In this document: one piece after another, positions 1 to 11,500 of the stretch | How the letters are laid out: every line of letters begins with the position of its first letter | How positions within the stretch are numbered: the first letter of the stretch is position 1 | Assembly (NCBI GenBank): GCA_905221605.1 | Contig: CAJNDS010000446.1 | Location: 1 to 64,000, forward strand | Source of the DNA: Symbiodinium natans | Lineage: Eukaryota > Sar > Dinophyceae > Suessiales > Symbiodiniaceae | Direction: 5' to 3' | DNA length: 64,000 bases | Position numbers and translations under genes: made by a program | Notes under the pieces: generated by a model | What the model saw: only the letters and a program-made list of their open reading frames with translations | Databases searched by the model: none | Told to the model about the DNA's origin: nothing

Positions 1-787
1 GAAAAAGTTGCGTTCTACTCGGTATTTACAGTACGTCCGGCACTTACGCAGGCTTGGAAGATGTGATTTTCGGAGTTCGCGTTTTTCCGACAAAAGCGAA
101 CTTGTATATAGGCAGTCCATACGGTTCAGTCTACATTACAGCACTCGGCAAGACTTCAGGAAAACCGAACCACCGACAAGAACAGCTTCGGAAGAACATA
201 TGTTCCACGTAGTGTGCACCGATCCCCTTCGGGCTCCCCAGCAAAAGAAGTAGTGCGGCGAGGCCAACAAAAACAAGGTAACACGCATTCTGGTGTGCCC
301 TGCATTTTTTGGCATGCATTGGGACCTGCTCAAGCTCAAATGTGCACAAAACCTCGGTCTTGGACAAATTCCGGTTTTGGGAGCCAGCAAGAAACAGCAC
401 AGATTCCTCGACGGGCGGATGCCGACAGACATGGATGCTACCAAGAATGGACGTTCCAAGCTCCCCCCCCCCCCCAAAACCCCGAGAAACGCAGGGCGCG
501 CAAGAGTGCGTCTTACCAAAAACAAGCTGGGTCATGCTCCGGCCAATCGCACGGACTGGTAGCACGGACGTGGAGAGGGCAGCGTTTGAGTGCAGGGGTC
601 GGGACTTTCAAGGGTCCGAGGGGGTTTTGGGGTGGCATTTACACGACTTCCGGCGGAGGGCTAAACCCTACACCCTAAACTCTACGCCCCGAGCTGAGGT
701 GGAGTACGCAGTAGGCTCGCACCGGTGGCCTGCGGCGAAGGCCTTTCGGCTCACGTTGTACCAGGGGGCTCATAATCGGGTTTCAGT
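1..787. other. unassigned stretch, no gene recognised
   Basis: Several overlapping open frames of 60-170 codons lie on both strands, but none shows a recognisable domain and they shadow one another. Positions 535-571 resemble one unit of the 57-bp tandem repeat at 48446-48616, so this stretch contains a dispersed copy of that repeat. A few degenerate CCCTAAA units occur near 660-690. Confidence 0.4.
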
Positions 788-888
788 TTGGGATGTTCCC
801 CCTTATACTAGCAGTCCTTAGAAGGGATTTACAGTACCCCCAAGTATAATCCCTATTAAGGAAAAAAGTATAAGGGGGAGCATCCCAA
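788..888. mobile_element. MITE-like element, copy A, with 8-bp target duplication
   Basis: The 101-bp element starts TTGGGATGTTCCCCCTTATA and ends TATAAGGGGGAGCATCCCAA, which are near-perfect inverted repeats; pairing continues inward (AGCAGTCCTTA against TAAGGA). It is flanked by an exact 8-bp direct repeat GTTTCAGT at 780-787 and 889-896. It has no coding capacity. An 8-bp duplication fits hAT-type or similar transposases, but no transposase is seen here. Related copies lie at 16605, 22551, 27892, 45585 and 50741. Confidence 0.85.
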
Positions 889-1138
889 GTTTCAGTTATA
901 AGTCGGGCGATAAATGCCCAAAGTGCGGCATCAGCGGATAGATCCATGGTTCTCCTGCTCATGATCCCACTACCTTCCCATGTACAGGGACCCACTCCTC
1001 CACTCCCTGTTAAGCACCCGTAAGATCTGGGGTCCAGCACTCAGCATCCGGATTTCCGGTGCTATGGTCTTATCACAATCTCACAGCCAGACCCCTCAAG
1101 TCAAGTACTTTCGGGATCGAGTGGCCACTTTTCTGGGT

Positions 1139-1395
1139 AGCCTAACCCCTAAATCCTAAACCCGAAACCCTAAACCCTACACCTAAACCCTGCACCCTAA
1201 ACCCTAAACCCCTAAAACAAAACAACCCTAAACCCTAAACGCTGAACCCTGAACCCTGAACCCTGAACCCTGAACCCTGAACCCTGAACCCTGAACCCTG
1301 AACCCTGAACCCTGAACCCTGAACCCTGAACCCTGAACCCTGAACCCTGAACCCCAGCCCAAACCCCAAAACCCAAAACCCCAAACCCTGAACTG
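1139..1395. repeat. CCCTAAA then CCCTGAA heptamer array
   Basis: Degenerate CCCTAAA units (1139-1240) pass into about 15 homogeneous CCCTGAA units (1247-1351), then CCCCAAA/CCCAAAA variants. Open frames here translate to a repeating GFRVQGS-type peptide on the minus strand, which is an effect of the repeat and not a gene. Confidence 0.9.
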
Positions 1396-1965
1396 GGAAC
1401 GAACATCCCGTGCTCTAGTGGAGGCCTCGGCCACCAGCTCCGCATTCCATGGCGCCGACGATGAGCGCTCTGACCTTCGAGAGGGTAGCTGCGGGTGAAG
1501 GGTTTGTTGGGGGTTAAGGGCGTTATGGGGTTTATAAAGAAGTTCTCAGGGTTCATGTAGGGCTTAGGGTTTAGGCTTTAGATCGGATTTAGAGCTTATT
1601 TAGGGTTTAGGGTTCATACAGGGCATGGTTTGGGTTTTTTGGTCTAGGGTATCGGGTTAATTTTCACGCTGCGCGACGCCGCTTTGGTCTAGGGGGTTAG
1701 CGATGATTTCAAGCTGCGTGACTCGCCTCGGCTGGGGCCTGCCCAGCGCGGAAGCAACCCAAGCTGGAGATTGCAGGGTGCTGTTTTCAAAAGGTTGTGA
1801 AGTCGTTCTCTTTGAAGGCGTCTGGCAGTGGAGAAGGGGACGCAGAAGGGAAACTGCCAAATAAAGAATTGCAATCAGCTGTTGGGGAGGGGATTAGAGG
1901 TGGGGTACCTGCTTTATGCTCCCCAGACACCTCCGGCTCGAGGCCTCGGCGGATTTAGGGGTTTC
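1396..1965. other. non-repetitive stretch with possible exon
   Basis: Positions about 1417-1480 read in one plus frame as a low-repeat peptide (VEASATSSAFHGADDER) after a CTAG that could be a splice acceptor. The rest holds degenerate TTTAGGG units and sequence I cannot assign. Confidence 0.2.
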
Positions 1966-2240
1966 GAGGGTTCAGGGTTTAGGGTTCGGGGTTTAGGGTT
2001 TAGGGTTTAGGGTTCAGGGCTTAGGGTTTAGGGTTCAGGGCTAAGGGCTCTGAACGTACCGGTTCTTGGCAACCCCGTGGCCGGTACGAGTGCGTCCAGG
2101 GTCGAAGGACCACCGCATCCCGTGCTTCCCGTGTGTCCGGTCATCGGAGCATCCCCCAAGAATCTGGGTAGGCTCTTGGGTTGGATAGGGTTTAGGGTTC
2201 AGGGTTCAGGGTTCAGGGTTTATGGTTTAGGGTTTATAGG
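1966..2240. repeat. two short TTTAGGG/TTCAGGG tracts
   Basis: Tracts at about 1966-2045 and 2186-2240 mix TTTAGGG, TTCAGGG and TTCGGGG units, separated by about 140 bp of unassigned sequence. Confidence 0.8.
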
Positions 2241-2419
2241 GATTGGGTTCAAGAGGATCACATGTTGGGACATATTTGGCCGTTTTCAAGGGCCTCGTCA
2301 CGTCCGCGCAAGGACCAGGCGAGAGCTCTCATTGGGGGAGGAATGTTGCAGAATCGGCTGTGCCGTGGCAGTCCTAAGCCAGCATTCGGCCCTGAATACC
2401 CTACATGCCCTACATATTC

Positions 2420-2500
2420 TAAAAGCCCTAAACCCTAAACCCTAAACCCTAAACCCTAAACCCTAAACCCTAAACCCCAAACCCTAAACCCTAAATACCC
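2420..2500. repeat. CCCTAAA array
   Basis: About eleven nearly perfect CCCTAAA units, opposite in orientation to the TTTAGGG array that starts about 100 bp downstream. Confidence 0.9.
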
Positions 2501-2515
2501 CGAACCCAAGGCTGG

Positions 2516-2600
2516 CTCCCGTCCGCGCGGCCGCTGCTGCGGCGGGGGCCGCGCTGGAGATCCGGCGCCTCCGGGCGCTTCGCTTGCAAGAAGGATAGCG
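2516..2600 (+). other. GC-rich exon-like island between two heptamer arrays
   Basis: After an AAG that could be an acceptor, one plus frame reads LAPVRAAAAAAGAALEIRRL and on to a TAG near 2596. The base composition is very unlike the flanking arrays. No protein family is recognised. Confidence 0.25.
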
Positions 2601-2604
2601 TTGC

Positions 2605-2730
2605 GGGTTTAGGGTTTAGGGTTTAGGGTTTAGGGTTTAGGGTTTAGGGTTTAGGGTTTAGGGTTTAGGGTTTAGGGTTTAGGGTTTAGGGTTTAGGGTT
2701 AGGAGGGTTGAGGGTTGAGGGTTTTTAACG
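2605..2730. repeat. TTTAGGG array at the 3' end of the LINE
   Basis: Thirteen or more perfect TTTAGGG units, then AGGAGGG and TTGAGGG variants up to about 2727. Read on the minus strand, the array follows the reverse-transcriptase ORF after only about 110 nt of 3' sequence, so it may be the tail or the target of the LINE. Confidence 0.9.
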
Positions 2731-2840
2731 GAACGGACTGGTGCCATGCGGCGCGTTGCGGATTCACTTGCAAAGCCCTAGCAGCCGAAGCCAAAAGCTA
2801 TGCGGGCTTGGTCTCAGTGTGAAAATGGCGAAAATGCCTG

Positions 2841-5591
2841 TCAACCGGGGCGTAAAGTCGCCCACCACGGTTGCGGCTTCTGGACCCGCGAAGCGGGTTT
2901 CCAGGCAAAATTGTTGGGGCTTCTAGGGTGAGCCATCAACGCCTCATCCTGTACATCTGAGGCCCAATACGTCGCTAAGCACACTGGGCTCCGCCTCAAG
3001 TGTTCTCGCAGACGTCCGGCTTCCCAAAATTCGAGGGTGCATAATTCGCACCTCGTGCCAAAGGCCGCTTTGCGCGCAAGTGACCAGGATCCATGCTTCT
3101 TGGCCTTATGCGTGGCGAGTTGTCGCCATGTGTCAAAGGTGGCCGGGCACAATTCGCACTGGTGTGCAGCATCCAATGTGATGACCGGAGGTCGTGGGAC
3201 GGGCACGGGTAGCAAGTCAAGTGCCATCGCCCGTTTAAGCTCATCCCCAGCGGGTGCACGGTTCTGGACTTGCCTGCGGAGGTAGGCGCGGATGGCGTTT
3301 TTATTGCGGGCCTGGAAACGGACCGCAAATTGGTGGCATGCCGCAAGGTCCGCCATCTCCGGTATAGTAATACCAGTGTCTGCTAAGATGCGTGCGCCTG
3401 CATCTTTGGCCAGAGCGAGCCAGACTCCATCCTGGACCAAAGCTGTCCAGGTGAACACATCGGCATCTCTGGCCAGCTCATTCCATGCTCTCCATCTTTC
3501 CCCTTGAAGGAGCTCGCTGGGTGTGTTCAAGCCCAATGCTGCGCTGGCCTGATGTAGGTCGATGCCCGCGCAGGTCATCCCTAGGATGGGCCTAAGCGAC
3601 GCCCGAATGACTTGTGCGAGTGGCTTTTCCGCCGCCTCCAGCTCGTATTTGGTGCCAAGCCTCCAAAGGCCAGATCCATAAAGGTATCTTGGGACAACCC
3701 TTTCACTCAAGAGGCGCACTTTCTCGGGCACCGAAAGGTACTTATTGTATAAGAGCTTCTTTTTGAAGGGCTGGAAAGCAGCTTGCAAGAGCATCTCTCT
3801 GTGGTGTATGGCAGGGGCCTCATGCAGGTCTCCTCGCAGCGTACTGCCGAGGTGCACATAGCCTGGCACGACCCTGATTCGCATTGTATTCCCATCAGCA
3901 TGGAACTCAACACCTGGTATATCAGCGCACGTGACGGCTCGTCTGGATTGGCGGCTGTCTTTGCCACTCCAATACAGGACAGCTTCGGTCTTGCCCGGTC
4001 CGAAGTTGGGCACCAATCCGACGCTCGTCAGTCCGCTGTGCACAATCGCAGTCGCAGCGGCTAAATCAGTGCTAACCGCACTGGCGGAGGACGAGACAAA
4101 GAGCACTGCAGTGTCATCTGCCCAGGTTGGTTCGCCCGCGCTCGCTGGTCCGGACGGAGTGCAGATCTGCGCATTGAGTCCCTTGCAGGCAAGTGACTCA
4201 TGGATGCGCGCGAGGACTTTGGCATAGATCAAGCCGAAGAGTGCGTCGGCGATTGGCGAGCCAGGGGCAGTCCCGGACTCGGTGCAATATACATTGCTGC
4301 CTCCCTCTCTGGTGACGAACCATGTTTGCCTGAGCTGGCATGTCACGAACCTGCAGAGCTCTTCTGGAGCCTGAAGCGCCTCAAGTATGTTGCCTGCCTG
4401 CATGGCTTGAACATATCGCTCTTGGTCTTCTGTTGCCTGATAGAGGGCCGCCGCGCGCTTTAGTAGCTCCGCTGTTGTGCCCCGTTCAGCATCAGGTATG
4501 CAAAGGAAGTCGCGTACTACAGCGTAGTATGCGGAGGCACTGTCCACAAAGATTGCCCCCCCTGATTTGTTGTGGTGGCGGAGGTGCAAGAAGTGGGCGC
4601 GCACCGCAGCAGCTGGCAGTGTCAAGGTGTGGCCAGGCAGGCCGCCATGTTGCCCAGGCGCTCTGGAGGCTTCAAGAGCTCCGACCAGCATGCCACGCAT
4701 GACTTTCTGCAAGGCCTTTGCGTCAGCCTCCAACAGAAGGATGGAGCGCCATCCGGCAAAGGTCTCCGCCGGTTTACCCGGCTTCGGGATAGGCACTGCT
4801 TTTCCTCCGGACCACTGCGCCGGTGGTGCTCCACGCGCCAGGGTTTTGATCGCCAAGGGGAAATAGGCCAGAGCAGCCTGGTGCGGCGCGGCGCGAAAAA
4901 CGTCGGCCCCAATTTTCGAGATGCCGGGCGCTTTGTGCCGCGCCATAGAGGCGAAAGCTCGACAGAGCCGCGCTGGGGTTGGCAGGAAGTCCGCATCAAG
5001 TGCGCCACGCAGTGCGGTCATGCGCCCAGCGCGGGCAACACAGGTCAGCGCAGGAACTGGGTGCGCGCGTTCAGCTGTGCCGAAGTGCTGCGCAAAGGCC
5101 TCCAGCACATCATCGACGCCAGCAATGGCTGTCGACTGGTTTCCCTGCAATATTGGCACGAGTGAGGGTGTCCTGAACTTGCGACCAGTCCGCAGAATGG
5201 ACCTGATGAGATGTGCAAACTCCGCTGGTCCCCTGTCCCTCGCTCCCTCGTGCATCTTGCGGACGTAGGTGGCCTTGTCCCGGCTGATCGCCGCAGTCAA
5301 ATTGCGGTTCAACTTGTGCAGCCGGCACTTCCAGTCGAAGATGCTGCGTCTTGTGTGCCAGCTGAGTTGTCTCCAGGTTTGGCCCTGTTGGCCATCCTGG
5401 CTGCGCAGATGCCAGGCCCGCAAGGACTCTGTTTTTTGGAGTTGCTCAAGCCTACGCTGGAGCGTGTGGATGCGACTCCTGATGGCCCTTTTCTCCAATG
5501 AGTTCCAAGGTATCCGCCGTAAGGGCAGGATGTCGTGGTCGCAATTCAGGTGCGGGGAGCGCTTGCTGTAGCGTGCGTTCGATGTGCTCAT
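2841..5591 (-). CDS. LINE ORF2, reverse transcriptase and zinc-finger part
   Basis: A 916-codon frame copies RNA into DNA at the target. The Met at 5591 is only the first Met of the frame; coding probably enters at the frame change near 5489, where the linker (EKRAIRSRIHTLQRRLEQLQ) begins. RT blocks seen: KAVPIPKPGK about 264-273; RSILLLEADAKALQKVMR; motif A FVDSASAYYAV with Asp350; motif B SGTAPGSPIADALF about 439-452; motif C WADD with Asp492-Asp493; motif D FGPGKTEAVLYW; GYVHLG near 577. The C-terminus has two fingers: C812-x2-C815-x12-H828-x4-H833 and C848-x2-C851-x12-H864-x6-C871, likely nucleic-acid binding. No RNase H follows the RT; it lies upstream. The frame is complete, with no internal stop. 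Confidence 0.93.
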   Translation of the reverse strand: MSTSNARYSKRSPHLNCDHDILPLRRIPWNSLEKRAIRSRIHTLQRRLEQLQKTESLRAWHLRSQDGQQGQTWRQLSWHTRRSIFDWKCRLHKLNRNLTAAISRDKATYVRKMHEGARDRGPAEFAHLIRSILRTGRKFRTPSLVPILQGNQSTAIAGVDDVLEAFAQHFGTAERAHPVPALTCVARAGRMTALRGALDADFLPTPARLCRAFASMARHKAPGISKIGADVFRAAPHQAALAYFPLAIKTLARGAPPAQWSGGKAVPIPKPGKPAETFAGWRSILLLEADAKALQKVMRGMLVGALEASRAPGQHGGLPGHTLTLPAAAVRAHFLHLRHHNKSGGAIFVDSASAYYAVVRDFLCIPDAERGTTAELLKRAAALYQATEDQERYVQAMQAGNILEALQAPEELCRFVTCQLRQTWFVTREGGSNVYCTESGTAPGSPIADALFGLIYAKVLARIHESLACKGLNAQICTPSGPASAGEPTWADDTAVLFVSSSASAVSTDLAAATAIVHSGLTSVGLVPNFGPGKTEAVLYWSGKDSRQSRRAVTCADIPGVEFHADGNTMRIRVVPGYVHLGSTLRGDLHEAPAIHHREMLLQAAFQPFKKKLLYNKYLSVPEKVRLLSERVVPRYLYGSGLWRLGTKYELEAAEKPLAQVIRASLRPILGMTCAGIDLHQASAALGLNTPSELLQGERWRAWNELARDADVFTWTALVQDGVWLALAKDAGARILADTGITIPEMADLAACHQFAVRFQARNKNAIRAYLRRQVQNRAPAGDELKRAMALDLLPVPVPRPPVITLDAAHQCELCPATFDTWRQLATHKAKKHGSWSLARKAAFGTRCELCTLEFWEAGRLREHLRRSPVCLATYWASDVQDEALMAHPRSPNNFAWKPASRVQKPQPWWATLRPG

Positions 5592-8500
5592 GGATGCACG
5601 TGACGTGGGTGGTGGCGTCTACTTCCCACGGGACAATAGGCAGTGTATTAAAAGCATGACGTATGGCTTCCTGCCCCTCAGTGGATGCAAGCTGTTCGCT
5701 AGAGACTCTGCGGCTTGTGGCAGGTGGCACAGACGCCTTCCAGGTCAATTCGCCAAAGATGGCCTGGTGGTCAATGTCTTGATGGAGGTCGCCGAGTGCG
5801 ACGTTGCTACCAGTGCGGAAGCAAGCTGACCATTCTTGTGGAACGGCAATGTAATCTATCAGGCTGCCTTTGCCCTTGGGGCTGATCCACGAAACAATTG
5901 GGTGGCCCCTTGCGTCTTGCTGGGCCGAGAGCACCATACCTTGTGCCTGCGTGAAAGTGCTCAAGTGCTCTCCATTGGGGCAAATCGGCAAAGCCTCGGA
6001 AGTGCGGCCTGCAGGGTGTTTCTGGAAACGTGCATTGGCGTCGATGCACATGACAGGACTATGACCTCTAGGGATTTTGGCAAAAGCAGTCTGAAGGTCT
6101 TGCCACCACTGTTGCAGTTCCGTGGAATCAGTACCGCTGGGTGGCGCGTGGGCGCTCACACAGGCAAAGCGGATGCCGGCAATCTCGGCGAGCGCCACAA
6201 GGATTTGGGGCTGCGCATGCACTACCGAGAATGCCTGTCGGTTCCACTTGACCTCAGCGCCTGACCCACCTTGCGAGTCCTGGGAGAACCATAGCTGGCA
6301 GCCTCCGGTTCCCTCTGCGGTGCAGTTGGAGGAGAGGACCCAAAAGCCGTCTATGCTCTTGATAGCATCTTGCTGGACCCGGGTCTCCTGCAGCCCCATC
6401 AAGCTCACCTTGTGCTTTCGTGCTCCCTTGGCAAGCAATTCAGCACTGCCATGGCCGCGGAGTGATAGGCAGTTGTATTGCACAATTTTAAGGAAGCACG
6501 GTGTTTCACGAGCGTCTGGCTCTGGTCTGAGTAGTGCTGGGCAACGAGGGAAGATTGGCATTTGGGTTTGACAGGCTGCCGCCGTCCATGCTCCGTCTGC
6601 ACCGACAGGTGGTAGTTGTGCCCCGATGCTGGCACAGTTCCCGTGCACCCAATGCCATGCACAACTGTTATTCTTGGCCTCCTGGAGGAGCCTGCCTGTT
6701 CCTATGGACATCAGGTGACCGCCCTTCACAGCAGCATGTGCAAGCGCATCAGCAATGCCATTGAAGAGACAGCCGTCATGTGATGGTATCCAAATGGATT
6801 GGGAAGGTTGGCCGTAGGCTGCGCTGGTGAAAAGAAGGTTCAGTGCCGCTTCGGAAACCCAATCCTCAGGCGGGCACGGCGCCTGACCGTGAGTAACAGC
6901 AAGGGCCGCGGAACAGTCCGAGGCAATGACAACAGGCGTAGGAGCCATGCTAAGCGCAATGGCTCTTGCGTGTAAGACAGCCTCACACTCCGCTCTGAAG
7001 GAGTTAGTAGGCATATCTGTGTTGCAACACAATCCCGAAGCGCAACCAGCCCTCCGAACAATATCCTGTTGCCGAACCAAGCAGACAACTGCCCATGCAG
7101 CAACGCCAGTCTTCGGATCCCAGGAACCGTCCGTAAAGAGGAAAATCGCCTGCACATGTGCATCGGGATCCCAGGTCGGCAGGAAGTTCCAGCATGCATG
7201 CATCATGCGGTCAAGGCGTGGTGCCTGGGGCAAGTCAGCGTGTAGCCTGTTGAGGGTATGGCCTTCGAGGAGGGTTTGCAGCATGTCGGGTGTCGTTCCC
7301 AGAGTCACCCCTGCTGCAGGCTCCGGCACGAGGTCTGTGAGAGCCAGTTTGCACGGTGCTATGCGCGGGCAGGGATTGTCGTGGGATGCAGTGATGCACC
7401 GTCTGCCGTGCGGGGTGGGGATGCTTTTGCAGACATCTGACGGGGCTAAGGAGGTGGGCGCAAGCCTGATGTAAGTTATGTCTGCGGGGTTGGTCGGCAA
7501 GCATTTACATGTCTCCCCATTTGGCAGCAGAAGCTCGGCTGAACCGTTCCTGTAGGCCCGTAGTGCCGATTTCTGCCAGCGGCATGTGCCATCAACATCC
7601 CTTAGGACGTCCTCGGCAGATTCACCTGCTCTCAGCATGGTGACGCAAACACGGGAATGGACAGGGCTGCCATCGACTGGGACCGCAAGCATATCGGCCG
7701 GGAAGTGATCCGGAGTAAGCACAACATGAAGCCCTGGTGATTCAATTGGCGAAACTTCCAGGACCTTTAGACGCTTGATTGCGAAACTGGCCCGGCAGAC
7801 AACTTGAAACAGCGTGCTGCCAACTGAGGCGGTCCTCGGGGCTTTGAAGGTTGTGCACTGCCGAAAAGGATCATAGACATGCACGCCAATGTCCGCTGCC
7901 GAGAGCCTGCTGTCCTTGCTGCAGAGGACTGCATGGCTCCTGGAAATGGCTTCGTCAAGGCAGATTCGGGTCCGCTGCTCAAGGTCAAAGAGTGCGGTGA
8001 CGTGAGCAGCTGCGTCCCTTATGGGCGCGTCGGAATTAGGTGCCGCCGTAGTGGTTTCCGACCGTATTGGGTCCTGCGCACTTTGTGTGCCAGACTGCAC
8101 ATTGTCTAGCGGATCAGTACCCTCTTGCCTCTCCCTCTGATCAATCTCAATCTCAGGCAGTGGAGTCGGCACCGGAGGTGGGGGGGGTCGCTGCGAGAGA
8201 CGGATGTAGTCGATGTCATGTAGAGCCCTTGGCAAAGGGTCATTGATCTGCATATGCGGGGTTCGCATGGTGATGGTATTTGCGCTTGCCCTTCTTAGGA
8301 AGTCTTCGCCGAGGTCACGGCTGTTGGCGGCGGTTGCACATTCGTAATCCAATGTTTCGCCAAGTGTCCTCCACGAACATCCTGGCTGCACGCTGGCGGT
8401 GCAAATTCCGTGACCTATGCCTCTGGCGTCAAAAGGCAGGGTGATCCATCCCGGCATCGAGGCAGCCAGGGTGACAGTGAATTGCGGGGTGGGGAACCCC

Positions 8501-11500
8501 GGTACGCTGTCTTGTAGCAAGCGGATGGACCTGATTGCTTCAGGCGTAGAGGCAATTATGTCATGGATTAGGAATTCCGGCCTGGCAGAGGGATTGAAGT
8601 ATCTAGTACGACAATGTCTGCGGGTATCAAAGATCGTGTACCGCTGTCGCGCATCCCCCCCTGTATTAAAGGAACCGCCTCTTATAGCTGCCAGGTAGGC
8701 GCGGTCAATGATCGCTTCAAGATGCGAGGGTGCAATGTGGGGCACCGAACCGTGTGCAACCTGCAAATGATCAGCCCTACAGCCCGTGATCCTGTAGATG
8801 TCTGCAGTAGTCATCTGTGCGGCTTGCTCGGCAAATGAGATCTGCGGTTCTCCATGGGGGTCCGGGTGGATACTGCGGCTGAGCGTGGCAGACTGCTGAA
8901 TAAGGTTCAGCGCATGGCTGGCAGTAGGATGGAAGTGGTGGGTGTGCCCATGTGCTGGTGTCCGCACCGCGCTGACAGTCAATCCCGCCCGTGCCGGGAG
9001 CTCTGCGGTGCGAACGACTGTGCATGGGTCAACAGGCCACAGAGCATACAACTGCAACATATGTGGGATGGGGACCAGGTGCCATGTCTGCCGCATCTCG
9101 GCCGCATCTCGTGCGAGGAAGACGGCATGGTCCCCGGACATAATTCTTGAATCTACCACCTCCTGCACATCAACCCACGTCTGCAATAGAGTGATCGCCG
9201 TTGCGGCTTGGTCTCTTGTCACCGGAAGCCTGCCTGGCACACAGATGATGATCTCCCCCCTTTCACGGCTGCACACAAAGGCCTGCCTAGAAATGAGAAT
9301 GCGGAAACCTAATTGAGTGTGGCAAAGGTCGCATGCTCTTTCGAAATCCCGCAGTATCGCTCCAAAGATTAATCTCTCCTCTGTCGGCAAGGCCCTTGTG
9401 TCAATGACCAGTGCATCAATGGCAAGAATTCCGATCAGGGGCCAACGGCGGAACAGGACTTGTCTGGAGTATGCAGGGCATGTGCATGGTTCCGAACTGA
9501 TGAGCAAGTAGTCTCCATCCTGCCAAGGCGAGCGGAAGAGTGGAGCTGGTATGCCATTGATGTACAGAAAGCACGTGTCCTCTGCTCCCTCATCCCGGGC
9601 TAAGGTCCAGGGGTCTTCATCGCTATCAATAGCCCTATGCACAAGGCCTCGGCCGACTTGCCTTGCATCAATGAGGATGTGGACACGCAGGTCCAGGGGC
9701 ATGAGGATGAACAAGGCTTCCTGGTGGGAGCGGCTAAAGGTCGGATGTGCCTGTGCCATCCGGATGATGGCTTGACCGGAGACCCGACCTCGAATCACAT
9801 GGGCAGTCACAAGTTCTGCCATGGTGCTTGCCAAAGTTGTGGGTGTTGGGGCATGGACAGCTGTCATCGCAATGGCTGGGCCTGCGACCACAGAGACCAT
9901 TAGGTCTCCCGGCACCGTAAGCATATTAGTGGTTGTGTCCGTGGTCGACCGGTCACCTTCAAAGTAAAACACCGGCTGTTGTCCTCCTGCATCATGGAAG
10001 GCGGCTGCCTCCAAACCCTCAAGCGTCCATGTTGACGCTTCGGTGGCGTCTGCAGTTCTTGCCCGCGCATGTGAACGTTGCCGACGCTGCAGTCTGCAGA
10101 CAGGCTGCAGTCTGTGCGGGCCGGGCACGGCCGTTTCTAGACCGCAGTCGTCAGTTTGCGTATGTCCAACGCAAAGGAGAGGGTGGAGGTCGGTCGAAGG
10201 GAATTCTGGGCCGTACCAGTCTCTCCCTGGGACTGGTCTGTTGTCTGCATCGCTGATCGGCACAATCTGGCGGAGTTGTGCCGGCAAGACCTGGTGTGGC
10301 GCTCTGAATGCAAGGAAGTTGTCTCCTATGGCATGTATCCGCACATATTCCTGATGCCTGTCCATTGATGTGGAGGTCACAACAAACAAGCGGCATGCGC
10401 CCAAGAAGCCTCCGGTGTCATGCACGACAAGCCGGTTGGAGAACGGTCTCGCCCACTGCCGTAGCCATGCAGCTACAGAATGTAAGGTAGGGGTCCCTTG
10501 CCCAGCTCCTATTGCGAAGAAGCGGGGCCCCAAGATCACAAAATGCGCAGACTGATCCTGGCGGTCTTGTCCTAGTTCTGCCATTCTATTATAAATGGCC
10601 TCCTGCCATTCTACTTCCGCTATCTCCTGGTCTAGTTCAAAGTCCCCTGTTGATTCGAAAAAGACCTGTTCAGGCGGCATGAAGGGAAGCGTGAAGGCAC
10701 ACAAACCTGAAATGCGCTGCAGGAAGTAGGAGTTGGATCGGACATCAGGTGCTTGTGGCGTGATGGAGCCTACTATGTAGTCCCCTTGATGTAGACCCTC
10801 GCTATCATCCCACAACCTGCCATTAAGATAGAAACCCTTGCAGAAAGGGAATTCGGCCAGGAGTGCCTGTGCACTGAAAGTCCTGTGCACTTTGCGGAAG
10901 TGAAGGAGTCCCTGTGGTCTAAGGTCTATCCACACTGCAACCTGCGTCGATGCATCGTCTTCGCAGTCAGTGAGCAGGATTTCTCTATGCACAGCGCTAG
11001 TGGCAGGCTGGCATGGAGCCAATTGGAACGCCAGCCCCGGAGGAATGTCGTGTTCCCTCATGACTGCAGCCCACGCTCTGGCGAGAATGGCATCGGCATC
11101 AGGATTGCCCTGGAACTCGACTGTGAAAACCCCTAAGCTGGCGAGCCCTAGCCTCACTAAGAGGGGTTCCCTCGAGGGTAAAGGTACCCCCCAAAAAGGT
11201 AATTCAGGGCTGCTGGCATTCGGCGCGGTTGAGGTCGTGGTAGTGGAAGTGGGGCATGTGGCAACCGTTACCCCCGATATGGTGCCGCTTAGACTACCAT
11301 GGGACAGTCCCGATCCTGGTGCTTGCAGGAGGTGCTGGCGCAATCCCGGTAGTTCATGAACGACCTGGAGAGTGTCAACCACAATGCACACCTCCTCTCC
11401 TGCCGGTACTAAGAGAGCTCCTCTCCTGGCAGTGGTGATGACAAAATCATCCGGTGGGTCGGCTAAGGCCCATTCCCTCAGCTTTTGGGTGGCTGCTGCG

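Noticed and set aside
131-821. Six overlapping ORFs at the window start
   Set aside because: They shadow one another on both strands with no domain, and part belongs to a dispersed 57-bp repeat.
1212-1556. GFRVQGS-repeat proteins
   Set aside because: They are translations of CCCTGAA/CCCTAAA arrays; similar ones occur at many arrays (21902, 45083, 51575).
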